Source: Thiohalocapsa sp. ML1
GTDB taxonomy: Bacteria; Pseudomonadota; Gammaproteobacteria; Chromatiales; Chromatiaceae
DNA: 64,000 nt
NCBI RefSeq assembly: GCF_001469165.1
Contig: NZ_JABX01000014.1
Coordinates: forward strand, 1-64,000
Direction of reading: 5' to 3'
Of this stretch, positions 15,062 to 24,043 are shown in pieces (within the stretch, counting starts at the first letter, position 1; every line of letters starts with the position of its first letter). A model generated the notes under the pieces. The model was given only the letters and a program-made list of their open reading frames with translations. It did no database searches and was not told the DNA's origin. Both the position numbers and the translations under genes were made by a program.

Positions 15062-15392
15062 GCCGGATAAATCCGGCGTACCCGGGAGGCGCCGCCCCTG
15101 GGTACGCCGACTTTAGTCGGCCCCTGGGTACGCCGACTTTAGTCGGCCCCTGGGTACGCCGACTTTAGTCGGCCCTGCCGATGGTTGCCCGTACCGGGCG
15201 ACTGAAGTCACCCTTCCCAAGGGCCGGATAAATCCGGCGTACCCGGGAGGCGCCGCCCCTGGGTACGCCGACTTTAGTCGGCCCTGCCGATGGTTGCCCG
15301 TACCGGGCGACTGAAGTCACCCTTCCCAAGGGCCGGATAAATCCGGCGTACCCGGGAGGCGCCGCCCCTGGGTAACGCAGACTTCAGTCCGC
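15062..15392. repeat. Nested tandem palindromic repeats
   Basis: A 109-bp unit starting GCCGGATAAATCCGGCGTAC recurs at 15062, 15223 and 15332. Within the first unit a 26-bp module (CCTGGGTACGCCGACTTTAG and onward) is present three times; the second unit has one. Two palindromes, GCCGGATAAATCCGGC and GCCGACTTTAGTCGGC, can each form hairpins. The array fills the gap between the convergent DcrB-like and methyltransferase genes and encodes nothing. Confidence 0.92.
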
Positions 15393-15404
15393 CGTCATTC
15401 GCGT

Positions 15405-16496
15405 TCAGCCTGCAACATCGACCGCCTCGGCGATCAGGATATGCGTGTCGTAGAGCGTGATGCTGCGCTCATGGATGCGCGTATGCCACGGAAAGTGCAG
15501 CACCTCGTCGCGCAGCTCCAGCCCGGTCACGGACTGCGGATGACCGTCCGGTGCCAGCAGCGAGCGCAGCAGGGGCTCCGCCGCGCCTCGCGTCACGCCG
15601 CGCTGCGAGTGACCGCCGATCCAGGCCTCGATGGGGGTGACGCCGGGCGACCAGTCGTAGGGCGAGGCAAGCACGGCGCTGCCGCCGGGCACGAGCGCCT
15701 CGGCGATGGCGGTCAGCAGCGCATGCGGCGAGTTGACCGAATCCAGCACCTGCAGCGCGACGGCGAGGCCGAAGCCGTCGGCGCGAAACGGCAGCGACAT
15801 GCCGCTCGCGGCCCAGAAGTCCACCCGTTCCATGGCCGGAAGGTCCACGGGGAATTCCCGCCGGTCGTAGACGACGCCGATGCGCCGGCGTGGATAGCGC
15901 AGGCTCCGCTGCCGCAGCACCTGCTGCGCCACCCGCAGCATGGCGACATTGGCGTCGATCCCGAGCACGAGCTGCGACGTCGTCTGGGCCAGCTCGAAGC
16001 TGCTCCTGCCCACCGCGCAGCCGATGTCCAGCACGGGCCGATCCGGGCGGCGCGCCACGCGCGCCAGGCCTGCGTGCAGGCAGCGGCCGACGCCGTTCGG
16101 CCGGACGGGTCCGTCGCCGGGCTCCTCCCGGTCGAGGTCGCCGTAGTTGTCCCAGGCGTAAGCGCTCAGGTGCTGGCGGGTGATGTCGAAGGCGCTGTTC
16201 GGCCCCAAGCAGTCGCCGAGGATGGATTCGGTCTCCGCCGCGAGGTCCGCACGCGCGGTGAGATGACCGATGTTGTCGTCGATGTAGCGGCGGATGTCCG
16301 GAAAGAGCAGCGGAATCCCGTCGATGATCGGATATTCCAGCCGGCACTCCGCGTTCGGGCAGTGCAGGCTGCCCTCCAGCACGGTGTCGGCGTCGCGCAC
16401 CGCGATGGACGCGAGCACCAGCGGATGTTCCTGCTGGCGATGTAGCCGGCAGCTCGGGCAGACCGGCGCCAGGGACTCGAAATGGACCAGCTTCAA
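15405..16496 (-). CDS. SAM-dependent methyltransferase with Trm112-like zinc domain
   Basis: The 363-residue protein starts at a TTG three bases after the PAAR stop. The N-terminal 70 residues hold CPSC and CPNAEC pairs then YPIIDGIPLLFPD, like a Trm112/UPF0434 zinc domain fused to the enzyme. The class I methyltransferase core follows, with motif I VLDIGCAVGRSSFELA near residue 155. The substrate is unknown. Its tight link to a PAAR gene suggests it is part of a type VI spike or effector group, perhaps acting on cargo; this is inference. Confidence 0.8.
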   Translation of the reverse strand: MKLVHFESLAPVCPSCRLHRQQEHPLVLASIAVRDADTVLEGSLHCPNAECRLEYPIIDGIPLLFPDIRRYIDDNIGHLTARADLAAETESILGDCLGPNSAFDITRQHLSAYAWDNYGDLDREEPGDGPVRPNGVGRCLHAGLARVARRPDRPVLDIGCAVGRSSFELAQTTSQLVLGIDANVAMLRVAQQVLRQRSLRYPRRRIGVVYDRREFPVDLPAMERVDFWAASGMSLPFRADGFGLAVALQVLDSVNSPHALLTAIAEALVPGGSAVLASPYDWSPGVTPIEAWIGGHSQRGVTRGAAEPLLRSLLAPDGHPQSVTGLELRDEVLHFPWHTRIHERSITLYDTHILIAEAVDVAG

Positions 16497-16499
16497 GGC

Positions 16500-16886
16500 T
16501 CAGCCGCCGATGAGCACCGTCGGGCAGCAGGGCGGAAGGATATTGCCCGTGGGGCTCGGGATGGGCGCGACACAGCTCGGGTGGCTCGTCATGTCGCCGG
16601 CCCGCGCCGCGGGCATGCCGCCGATCAGCACGGTGGCGGAGCCCATCGCGATCATGCCCGGCCCCGCCGGCACGCAGGGCACCAGCATGCAGGGCAGTGT
16701 GGTGTCCGTGACGCGGGCCGCCGGCAGGGAGCCGATCAGCACCGTCGGCTGGCCCGTGATGATCATGAGCGGCATCGCGGGATGCGGCACGGGCGTCGGG
16801 ACCGGCGCCGGCGGGTGGATCGGGGCGTGGCAATGCGGCGCGGTCTGCAGGACCATGTCGGTGATTCTGGCGGCGGGTTTGCCCAT
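16500..16886 (-). CDS. PAAR-domain protein (T6SS spike tip)
   Basis: The ATG at 16886 is preceded by GAGGAGCAAC and gives 128 residues. The protein has repeated PTVLIGSLPAARVTD, ATVLIGGMPAARAGD and a final PTVLIGG, the beta-hairpin units of a PAAR cone, with conserved His and Cys for the zinc tip. PAAR proteins sharpen the VgrG spike of type VI secretion systems. No T6SS structural gene is in the window, so it is an orphan locus. A proline-rich insertion lies at 27-45. Confidence 0.88.
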   Translation of the reverse strand: MGKPAARITDMVLQTAPHCHAPIHPPAPVPTPVPHPAMPLMIITGQPTVLIGSLPAARVTDTTLPCMLVPCVPAGPGMIAMGSATVLIGGMPAARAGDMTSHPSCVAPIPSPTGNILPPCCPTVLIGG

Positions 16887-17149
16887 CGTCGTTGCTCCTC
16901 GTGCCACTGCCGGCGGTCAGCGCTGTACCTCGCCGGAGACTAGGCGGCGTCGGTTGGGGCGTCAAGGTTCGCGCCGCGGCGCGGTGGTTGTCGTTGTCGT
17001 TGTCGGCCACTTCGACCCCGACCCCCGCGCGACGGCCGCGCACAGCCCGCCCGAGCGCGCGGGCCGCGACCTGCGCGTGGGCTCGCGTCGGCCCGCCGCG
17101 GCGTGGTACATCACATCGTTCCGGCAACGACGCATCGCGACCCCTGCGC

Positions 17150-19150
17150 ATGGCTCTACTCGGCATCGACACCGGCGGCACCTTTACGGACTTCGTCCTG
17201 TGGCAGGACGGGGAGCTCCGCGTGCACAAGGTGCCGTCCACGCCCGGCGCGCCGGAGCGGGCGATCCTCGCGGGCGTGCGGGAGCTGGGGCTCGACCCGG
17301 CGGCGCTCACGATCGTGCACGGCTCCACGGTGGCGACCAACGCCGTGCTGGAAGGCAAGGGGGCGCGCACCGCCTTCGTGACCAGCCGCGGCTTCGCGGA
17401 CCTGCTCGCCATCGGCCGGCAGGCGCGCCGCGCGCTCTACGACCTGCAGCCCCCGCCCGCCGAGCCGCCGGTGCCGCCGGCGCTCTGCTTCGAGACCGGC
17501 GGGCGGGTCGGCGCCGACGGCAGCCTGCTGGAGCCGCTCACGGAGGCAGACTTGCGGGCGCTCGTCGATGCGGTCACGGCGTCCGGTGCCGAGGCCGTGG
17601 CCGTCTGCCTGCTGCATGCGTATCTGGACGACGGCGCCGAGCGGGCCATCGCGGCGGCGCTGCCGGCGACGCTGTTCGTGTCGCTGTCCTCGGCGGTGCT
17701 GCCGCTCATTGGCGAGTACGAGCGCGGCGTCGCCACCTGGCTCAATGCCCGGGTCGGCCCCGTCGTCGGCGGCTATCTCGGGCGGCTCGCGGCCGGGCTG
17801 CCGGGTGCGCGGATCGCCGTGATGCAGTCGAGCGGCGAGACTGTCGCGGCGAGCGCGGCCGGCGCCGCCGCGGTACGGCTCCTGCTGTCGGGACCGGCCG
17901 GCGGGCTCGCGGGCGCGCGCTTTGTCGCCGATGCGGCCGGCATCGGGCGGCTGCTCAGCTTTGACATGGGCGGCACGTCCACCGATGTCGCACTCGTGGA
18001 CGGCGAGCCGCGGCTCACGCTGGAGGGCCGCGTCGCGGACCTGCCCGTCGCCGTGCCCATGGTGGATATGCACACCATCGGTGCCGGTGGCGGCTCCATT
18101 GCCCGCGTCGATGCCGGCGGCGCGCTGCAGGTGGGCCCCGAGTCCGCCGGCGCCGAGCCGGGGCCGGTCTGCTATGGCCGCGGCGGCGTCGAGCCGACGG
18201 TGACGGATGCGAACCTCGTGCTCGGGCGGCTGCGGGCCGATGCGTTCCTCGGCGGACGCATGCCGCTCGACGGCGCCGCGGCGCAGGCCGCGCTGGCGCG
18301 GCTCGGCCGCCGGCTCGGACTGGACGGCGACGGTGCCGGCGACGCGGACATCGCCGCGCGGGCCGCCCTCGGCGTCATCGACATTGTGAACGAGCACATG
18401 GCGCAGGCGCTGCGCGTGATCTCGGTGCAGCGCGGCATCGACCCGGCCGGCGCCTGGCTCTGCTCCTTCGGCGGCGCAGGCGGCCTGCACGTCTGCGCCC
18501 TGGCCGACGCACTCGGCATGCGCCGCGCGCTGGTGCCCGCGCGTGCCGGCGTGCTGTCCGCGCTCGGCATGCTCGCGGCACCGCCCGGGCGATTGCTGAC
18601 CCATGCCTGGCCCGGGCCGCTCGCCGGGCGCGTGGACGCCGACGTGGCGCGCGCCTTCGCGGCGCTGGCGGCGGACGGCATGGCGGAGCTGACGCGCGAC
18701 GGCATCGAGCCCGCGACCCTGCACCGCGAGGACAGCGTCGATCTGCGCTATCGGGGCCAGTCCTACACGCTGAACCTGCCCTGGCGCGGCGGCGCGGCCA
18801 CCGCGGACGCGTTCCGGGCGCTGCACATCGCCCGCTACGGGCACGCGCTGGAGCTGCCGGTGGAGTTGGTGAACCTGCGCGTGCGCCTGACCGCGCCGGC
18901 CCGGGCGCCGGCGTTGCCGAGCGTCGGCGCGCTGCCCGCGGCGCACCCGGTGGACGAGACGGCCAGCCTCGTCGGGCTCGCGGCGCCGGTTCCGTTGCTG
19001 CGGCGTGACCAACTGCCGCTGGACGGCCGCGCCGACGGACCGGCCGTGATCCTGGACGATGTGGCGACCACTTGGCTCGCCCCGGGCTGGCAGGCGCAGC
19101 GCGACCGCTTGGACAACCTGCTGCTGCGCGACGGCGACAGTGCCGACTGA
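17150..19150 (+). CDS. Hydantoinase/oxoprolinase family protein, HyuA-type
   Basis: I chose the ATG at 17150 (MALLGIDTGGTFTDFV), giving 666 residues. The N-terminal ATPase-like motif GIDTGGTFTD and HGSTVATNAVLEGKGA are the family signature, and FDMGGTSTDVALVDG with GAGGGSIARVD marks the central HyuA domain. Family members hydrolyse hydantoins, oxoproline or acetone-carboxylase-type substrates with ATP. The partner HyuB is absent: the next gene is a desaturase. It may work alone or with a distant HyuB. Substrate unknown. Confidence 0.9.
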   Translation: MALLGIDTGGTFTDFVLWQDGELRVHKVPSTPGAPERAILAGVRELGLDPAALTIVHGSTVATNAVLEGKGARTAFVTSRGFADLLAIGRQARRALYDLQPPPAEPPVPPALCFETGGRVGADGSLLEPLTEADLRALVDAVTASGAEAVAVCLLHAYLDDGAERAIAAALPATLFVSLSSAVLPLIGEYERGVATWLNARVGPVVGGYLGRLAAGLPGARIAVMQSSGETVAASAAGAAAVRLLLSGPAGGLAGARFVADAAGIGRLLSFDMGGTSTDVALVDGEPRLTLEGRVADLPVAVPMVDMHTIGAGGGSIARVDAGGALQVGPESAGAEPGPVCYGRGGVEPTVTDANLVLGRLRADAFLGGRMPLDGAAAQAALARLGRRLGLDGDGAGDADIAARAALGVIDIVNEHMAQALRVISVQRGIDPAGAWLCSFGGAGGLHVCALADALGMRRALVPARAGVLSALGMLAAPPGRLLTHAWPGPLAGRVDADVARAFAALAADGMAELTRDGIEPATLHREDSVDLRYRGQSYTLNLPWRGGAATADAFRALHIARYGHALELPVELVNLRVRLTAPARAPALPSVGALPAAHPVDETASLVGLAAPVPLLRRDQLPLDGRADGPAVILDDVATTWLAPGWQAQRDRLDNLLLRDGDSAD

Positions 19151-19448
19151 CCGTCCTGCCCGCCGGTCGATCCGACCCGCAGCCCCCGGAATCCACCCGC
19201 CGCTGCTGGCAGGTCCGCCGCCGCTTGGCTATAGTCCTAGCATGCTGCCCCAATAATGAGAACAACGTCTGGGGCAATGCCGGAGATCTTCCGTGCACGA
19301 CATCTACCGCGGGGTGGGTTGGCCGGACATCGCCGTGCGCACCAGGCACGGAAATTGATGACACCGAAGTACGCGTCTCCCGGCTCCATGCCGACGTTGG
19401 CCAGTGCGGCCACTGGTCGGTCTCAACTCAGCACCAGAGGATGATTTC

Positions 19449-20642
19449 ATGACGTACCAGGGTCTACTGGGCCTGCCGCCTTGGCAGGTCGCCTTGGCCG
19501 TGCTCGCGATGACGCATCTCACCATCGTCGCCGTGACCGTCTATCTGCACCGCGCCCAAGCCCATCGCGCACTGCATCTGCATCCGGCCGTCGCGCACGT
19601 GTTCCGGTTCTGGCTGTGGCTCACCACCGGCATGGTGACCCGGCAGTGGGTCGCCATCCACCGCAAGCACCACGCCCACTGCGAGACCGAGCGCGACCCG
19701 CACAGCCCGCAGATACTCGGGCTCGGCACCGTGCTCGGGCGCGGTGCGGAGCTGTATATGGTCGCGGGCCGCAACGCCGACGACATGGCGCGCTACGGCC
19801 ACGGTACCCCTGATGACTGGCTGGAGCGCAACGTCTACAGCCGCTATAGCTGGGCCGGCGTCGCGCTGATGCTGGTGCTGGACCTCGCGTTGTTCGGCGT
19901 CTACGGCATCACCGCCTGGGCCGTGCAGATGCTGTGGATACCGGTGCTCGCCGCCGGCGTCATCAACGGCGTCGGCCACTACTGGGGCTACCGCAACTTC
20001 GAGACGCCGGATGCCTCCAGCAACCTGCTGCCCTGGGGGCTCCTGATCGGCGGCGAGGAGCTGCACAACAACCACCACGCCTTCCCGTCCTCGGCACGGC
20101 TGTCCATGCGCCGCTGGGAGCTCGATCTGGGTTGGCTCTACATCCGGCTGCTGCGCCGGTTCAGGCTCGCGCGGGTCAAGCGGCTGGCGCCGTCGCCGCG
20201 CTTCATCGAGGGCAAGCGCCACGTGGACTTGGACACGCTGACGGCGCTCCTGGTGGGCCGCATGCACGTCATCCGCCACTTCAGCCTGAATGTGCTGAGG
20301 CCGGTGACGCGTGAGGTGCTGCAGGAGGGACCGGAGCGCAGCGCGGACGGCGTCTCGCCGCGCCGCGCCGCGCGGCTGCTCGCCCGCGCCCGGGGCCAGC
20401 TCGACGACACCGGGCGGCGCAATCTGGAGCAATTGCTGGCGCAGAGCCGGGAGCTGGCGGTGGTGTATCAGTTCCGCGAGCGGCTGCGGCAGATCTGGGA
20501 GCGCAACGCGCCGTCGCAGGAGGCGCTGCTGGCGCAGCTTCAGGACTGGTGCCACCAAGCCGAGGCCACCGGCATCCAGGCGCTGGAGCGGTTCTCGCGG
20601 CAATTGCGCGGCTTCGCACTGGTCGGGGCGCCCGCACACTGA
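19449..20642 (+). CDS. Membrane fatty-acid (acyl-CoA) desaturase
   Basis: The ATG at 19449 follows AGAGGA and gives 397 residues. Three histidine boxes are present: HRAQAHRAL at about 34, HRKHHAHC at about 71 and HNNHHAF at about 206. They hold the di-iron centre of delta-9-type desaturases. Hydrophobic segments around them form the membrane core. The C-terminal 110 residues (RARGQLDDTGRRNLEQLL to FSRQLRGFAL) are a helical extension common to this proteobacterial group. The enzyme should introduce a double bond into acyl chains and adjust membrane fluidity. It ends just before a bidirectional terminator. Confidence 0.93.
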   Translation: MTYQGLLGLPPWQVALAVLAMTHLTIVAVTVYLHRAQAHRALHLHPAVAHVFRFWLWLTTGMVTRQWVAIHRKHHAHCETERDPHSPQILGLGTVLGRGAELYMVAGRNADDMARYGHGTPDDWLERNVYSRYSWAGVALMLVLDLALFGVYGITAWAVQMLWIPVLAAGVINGVGHYWGYRNFETPDASSNLLPWGLLIGGEELHNNHHAFPSSARLSMRRWELDLGWLYIRLLRRFRLARVKRLAPSPRFIEGKRHVDLDTLTALLVGRMHVIRHFSLNVLRPVTREVLQEGPERSADGVSPRRAARLLARARGQLDDTGRRNLEQLLAQSRELAVVYQFRERLRQIWERNAPSQEALLAQLQDWCHQAEATGIQALERFSRQLRGFALVGAPAH

Positions 20643-20688
20643 TCGGGAGGGCGGGCCGCCGGGCTCGCCCGGCCTTATCGACGGACCC

Positions 20689-20717
20689 GAAAAAGCCCGC
20701 TGACGCGGGCTTTTTTT
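20689..20717. terminator. Bidirectional rho-independent terminator
   Basis: AAAAAGCCCGC, a TGA loop and GCGGGCTTTTTTT make a strong stem with A- and T-runs on the two sides. It lies between the convergent desaturase and rpmG genes and can stop transcription from both. Confidence 0.9.
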
Positions 20718-20766
20718 CGCAAGCGCTTGCGGGCGGTTCTTGCGGAAGGGGCGGCGGGGGATGCTG

Positions 20767-20934
20767 CTACTTGATCTTGCCTTCCTTGTACATCACGTGC
20801 TTGCGCGCGACCGGGTCGAACTTTTTGATTTCCATCTTGCCCGGCTGGTTCCGCTTGTTCTTGGTCGTGGTGTAGAAATGGCCGGTGCCCGCGCTCGAGT
20901 TGAGGCGGATCTTCTCGCGTGCTGCCTTTGCCAT
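20767..20934 (-). CDS. rpmG: 50S ribosomal protein L33
   Basis: This 55-residue protein reads [20 protein letters not shown] and continues with [20 protein letters not shown] before ending EGKIK. This is the zinc-independent form of L33, without CxxC pairs. It is part of the large ribosomal subunit near the E site. It follows rpmB by 98 bases on the same strand, the standard rpmB-rpmG order, and ends at the shared terminator. Confidence 0.97.
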   Translation of the reverse strand: MAKAAREKIRLNSSAGTGHFYTTTKNKRNQPGKMEIKKFDPVARKHVMYKEGKIK

Positions 20935-21032
20935 GGGCTTGTAACCTCGTTGAGCGCCTGTAGGGGTGGTGGCGTGTCCCGCGCCGACCGACCGAGGTCA
21001 TCAGCCGTGGCGCCGGGGACAGGGGAGCGCCG

Positions 21033-21269
21033 TCAGAATTTCTCGCCGCGGGCGCGCAGGTCGCCGAGCACCGCGTCGATACCAAGCTTGTCGATGATAC
21101 GCATGCCCTTGGTGGACACCCGCAGGCGCACCCAGCGCTTCTCGCTCTCCACCCAGAAGCGGTGGTAGTGCAGGTTCGGCAGAAAACGCCGGCGCGTCTT
21201 GTTGTGCGCGTGGGAGACGTTGTTTCCGGTCACCGGGCGCTTGCCGGTCACCTGGCAGACTTTGGACAT
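21033..21269 (-). CDS. rpmB: 50S ribosomal protein L28
   Basis: The ATG at 21269 is preceded by AAGGAGCCTCGG and gives 78 residues starting [33 protein letters not shown] and [15 protein letters not shown] are conserved in L28. The upstream in-frame extension is not conserved. It is the first gene of rpmB-rpmG. In E. coli the next gene upstream is radC; here about 12.6 kb of autotransporter, giant-protein and Uma2 genes lies between. Confidence 0.97.
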   Translation of the reverse strand: MSKVCQVTGKRPVTGNNVSHAHNKTRRRFLPNLHYHRFWVESEKRWVRLRVSTKGMRIIDKLGIDAVLGDLRARGEKF

Positions 21270-21529
21270 GGCCCGAGGCTCCTTAAAAGAATGCGATTCG
21301 CGGGTGCGGCCGGGCATCGGCGCACGACCTACGCGCCCGACCCGAAGGGAGCAACCCCAAGGGCCGCTCGACGAAGCCGCGCAGATTAGCGGGGCAATCT
21401 CGCAAAGTCAAGGTGTTGCGGCCGATCGCGATGCCGATCGACTGGATGGGGCGCTCGTGCAGCTCACCGGTATCGGCTTACCCGCACGAGCGTAGCGATG
21501 CTCAGCGGCGCTGCGTCAGCCCGCCTGAG

Positions 21530-24001
21530 TCACCACGCCAACTGAAAGCCAGCGATCAGGCCATGCCCCGACTGCGCCGAGCGATGCGTGTATTTGTAGT
21601 CGATGTAGAACGACAGGTTCTCGCCCGAGCTCACGCGTACGCCCGCTCCCGCTTCAAGGGCATCGCGACCGGCGTGCGGGCTTTGCACACTGAAAGCGGC
21701 ACTGTCCATTATGGCTTTGGAGTTGGGTGCGATGCTGTCGCCAAAATCGTGCAGCCAGTGCAGGCGCAGCTCCGGCGTTACAAGCGTGTTGCTGCCCGTC
21801 GTCAAGTCGCGGGAGAAGCGGGCTCCCAATCGCGTCTGGAGCGCTTGCCACGAATCACCTCGGACAACCAATCCACCAAGGCCGCGCTCCGCAACCTCGT
21901 CTCGCTCCAGGATATCGCTGCGCATGCCGAAACTCGGCTCGATCAGGTAGCCGCGCCAAAGGGACATCAGTCCGACCTCCAAATCCAAAAAGGCGCTGTT
22001 GCCGTCCGTGCGCGACGACAAATTGCTTGCGATCGGAAAATCGACGACGCGCTTGGTATCGTAGTTGTCCCAGCCATATCCGACGGCGGCGTTGGCGAAC
22101 CACTGGCCCCGCTCCCACAGGCCATAGGCGATCAACTGCAGCGAGCTGATATCACCCTCGCCGCTCGCGCCCGCATCGACCTCGGCATGTCCATAAGCGA
22201 CGGCCCCGCCGAGACGAAGGTCGTGGAGAACCTGCAAGTCCCCGCCCCCGGCAACGGTATAGATATCCTCATCGAACGCTCCGGCTTTCTCGTCGCCGTC
22301 CGTCTCGATGCGCTTGCCAGTGGCCTGCAACCAGAAGTTACGATCTGTTTCGGCTCCGTCCACAACTCGCGCCTGCGAAGACGCGCCACCGTCAACGCCT
22401 GTCGAGGGGGTGGTGCGCCCGAGCCGCAGATCCTCCAACCGCCCGAACACCAGTCCGCGCGGGGCGCGGTGAACGTCGAAGCTCGCGGCGATCATGTCCG
22501 CGTGGATCTCCCCTGCGAGCTGCGGCAGAACCAGCGCCAGCCGCGGCGCATCCAGTACCGCCAGCGCGCGGAACAAGGCGTCCTTTCTCGCGGCGGGGGC
22601 CGGGCGGATCAGGTTGAGCGCACCGCCAACCGCCATCGCATTGCCAGGGAGCACCATGTTGGGTAGGTGCGCGTAGCTTGCCGGGGTGACCACCGCGCGA
22701 ATCCGGGTGGGGTCGTAGAGCAGATCGAAGCGCGTCCCGGCGGCTCGGCCGTCCGGCTTAGTCAGGGAGTCGAAGGTTCCGACGATGCCGCCATCCGCAA
22801 CCACCGGAACGAACTGCTGGCCGATGGGCGGCGTGTAGGCGTTGGTGGCCTCGCCGGTGATACCCCGCAACAGGGGCTGAAAATCGCCGCCGGCCGTAAA
22901 GGTGTTGCCTGCACCTTGGACGATAAGGCGAGAGTAATTGCCGGCGCCGTTACCGGTGCCGGTGCCATCGATATCGATCTGCAGGACCGAATCGGAACGC
23001 ATGACCACAGGGCCGTTGAATGTCAGGGTCCCCGGAGAACCTCCGGGGGCCAGACGCCCGCGGATGTCCCCATCGCCGTTGATGACACCGGTACCGCGAA
23101 GCGTGCCGCTGGGGTTGACGGTGACCCCGCCAGCGGCGAGGGAGCCATCCACAGACAAGGTTCCCTCGTCCACGAATGTTCGCCCTCGGTAGCTGTTCCG
23201 GGCGGTCAGCGAGATACGGCCGGCCCCGACCTTGCGCACTGGACCGTTGCCGACGATCTCGCCGCTGATGTTGGCAGTCATGCCCGCGGAGTCCAGCATG
23301 CCGCCGCCGTCCCCGACATCGAGCTTGCCGGCGATCACCTGATTCGCGGCGTCGACGGTCATGACTCCGTTCTCGATGCATTTGCCGGCACCGATCTGCG
23401 TGCCCAGCCAATCGCCGCAGTCGTTGGGTGGACTCGGCGGCGTTACATTGATGATGTGCAATACCCAGGCACCGGTACGGGGATCGAGGCCGGGCACCCA
23501 GACACCATTGAACATAGGCTTACCGCCAAAGCCCAAGTCGAATGTGAAATTTGGATTGCCAGCTTCCACGAAGCCGTCAGCCAACTGGTCGCTGAGGGGG
23601 AAATTACTGTACTGGGTGAGGCTTGCAACGTAGTCGCCTGCAGTCAAGTCGACGGTTAAGTACACGTCATAGAGCCCGTGCGAATAGCCTACACCGTTCG
23701 ATTGGGTGACCCCCACGTTCAGGCCGGCATCCTGAAAGTCAACGAGGGTACCATCGCTGTCCCAGACACCCAGCAATGGGTCGAAACCGCCGTTCGGCAC
23801 GTAACCATCGTCTGCGTTGTCTGTCCCCCATGACGATGTAAAGATCGTGACCCGGCTCGCAGAGCCGACGGTGAAGTTGATAAGCTCGACCTGGTCGTCC
23901 GTGGTGAAGGTGCCGCTGAAGTCGAAGTCTGCTGCCAGGGACATGCCGGCCATGGAGCACGCGGCGCCTGTCAGGATCACCGCCTGGATCGGTCTGCGCA
24001 T
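21530..24001 (-). CDS. Autotransporter with outer-membrane beta-barrel
   Basis: The ATG at 24001 has a GGAGAAAGGCA site and gives 823 residues with a signal peptide (RRPIQAVILTGAACSMAG). Residues about 25-190 resemble the DVUA0089-type bacterial pre-peptidase-like domain (GGFDPLLGVWDSDGTLV). A passenger with beta-helix/PATR repeats follows (VRKVGAGRISLTARNSYRG, PGGSPGTLTFNGP). The last 280 residues form the autotransporter barrel and end in an aromatic residue (AGFQLAW). The passenger should be exposed at the cell surface. It lies 42 bases after the giant gene, so they may be co-transcribed. Function of the passenger is unknown; adhesion is possible. Confidence 0.88.
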   Translation of the reverse strand: MRRPIQAVILTGAACSMAGMSLAADFDFSGTFTTDDQVELINFTVGSASRVTIFTSSWGTDNADDGYVPNGGFDPLLGVWDSDGTLVDFQDAGLNVGVTQSNGVGYSHGLYDVYLTVDLTAGDYVASLTQYSNFPLSDQLADGFVEAGNPNFTFDLGFGGKPMFNGVWVPGLDPRTGAWVLHIINVTPPSPPNDCGDWLGTQIGAGKCIENGVMTVDAANQVIAGKLDVGDGGGMLDSAGMTANISGEIVGNGPVRKVGAGRISLTARNSYRGRTFVDEGTLSVDGSLAAGGVTVNPSGTLRGTGVINGDGDIRGRLAPGGSPGTLTFNGPVVMRSDSVLQIDIDGTGTGNGAGNYSRLIVQGAGNTFTAGGDFQPLLRGITGEATNAYTPPIGQQFVPVVADGGIVGTFDSLTKPDGRAAGTRFDLLYDPTRIRAVVTPASYAHLPNMVLPGNAMAVGGALNLIRPAPAARKDALFRALAVLDAPRLALVLPQLAGEIHADMIAASFDVHRAPRGLVFGRLEDLRLGRTTPSTGVDGGASSQARVVDGAETDRNFWLQATGKRIETDGDEKAGAFDEDIYTVAGGGDLQVLHDLRLGGAVAYGHAEVDAGASGEGDISSLQLIAYGLWERGQWFANAAVGYGWDNYDTKRVVDFPIASNLSSRTDGNSAFLDLEVGLMSLWRGYLIEPSFGMRSDILERDEVAERGLGGLVVRGDSWQALQTRLGARFSRDLTTGSNTLVTPELRLHWLHDFGDSIAPNSKAIMDSAAFSVQSPHAGRDALEAGAGVRVSSGENLSFYIDYKYTHRSAQSGHGLIAGFQLAW

Positions 24002-24043
24002 TGCCTTTCTCCGCTGCATTCTCGAGATGACGCTTGGCCGCCC

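Noticed and set aside
16294-17964. A 556-codon plus-strand frame across PAAR and HyuA
   Set aside because: It runs through three real genes in wrong frames and has no recognisable domain.
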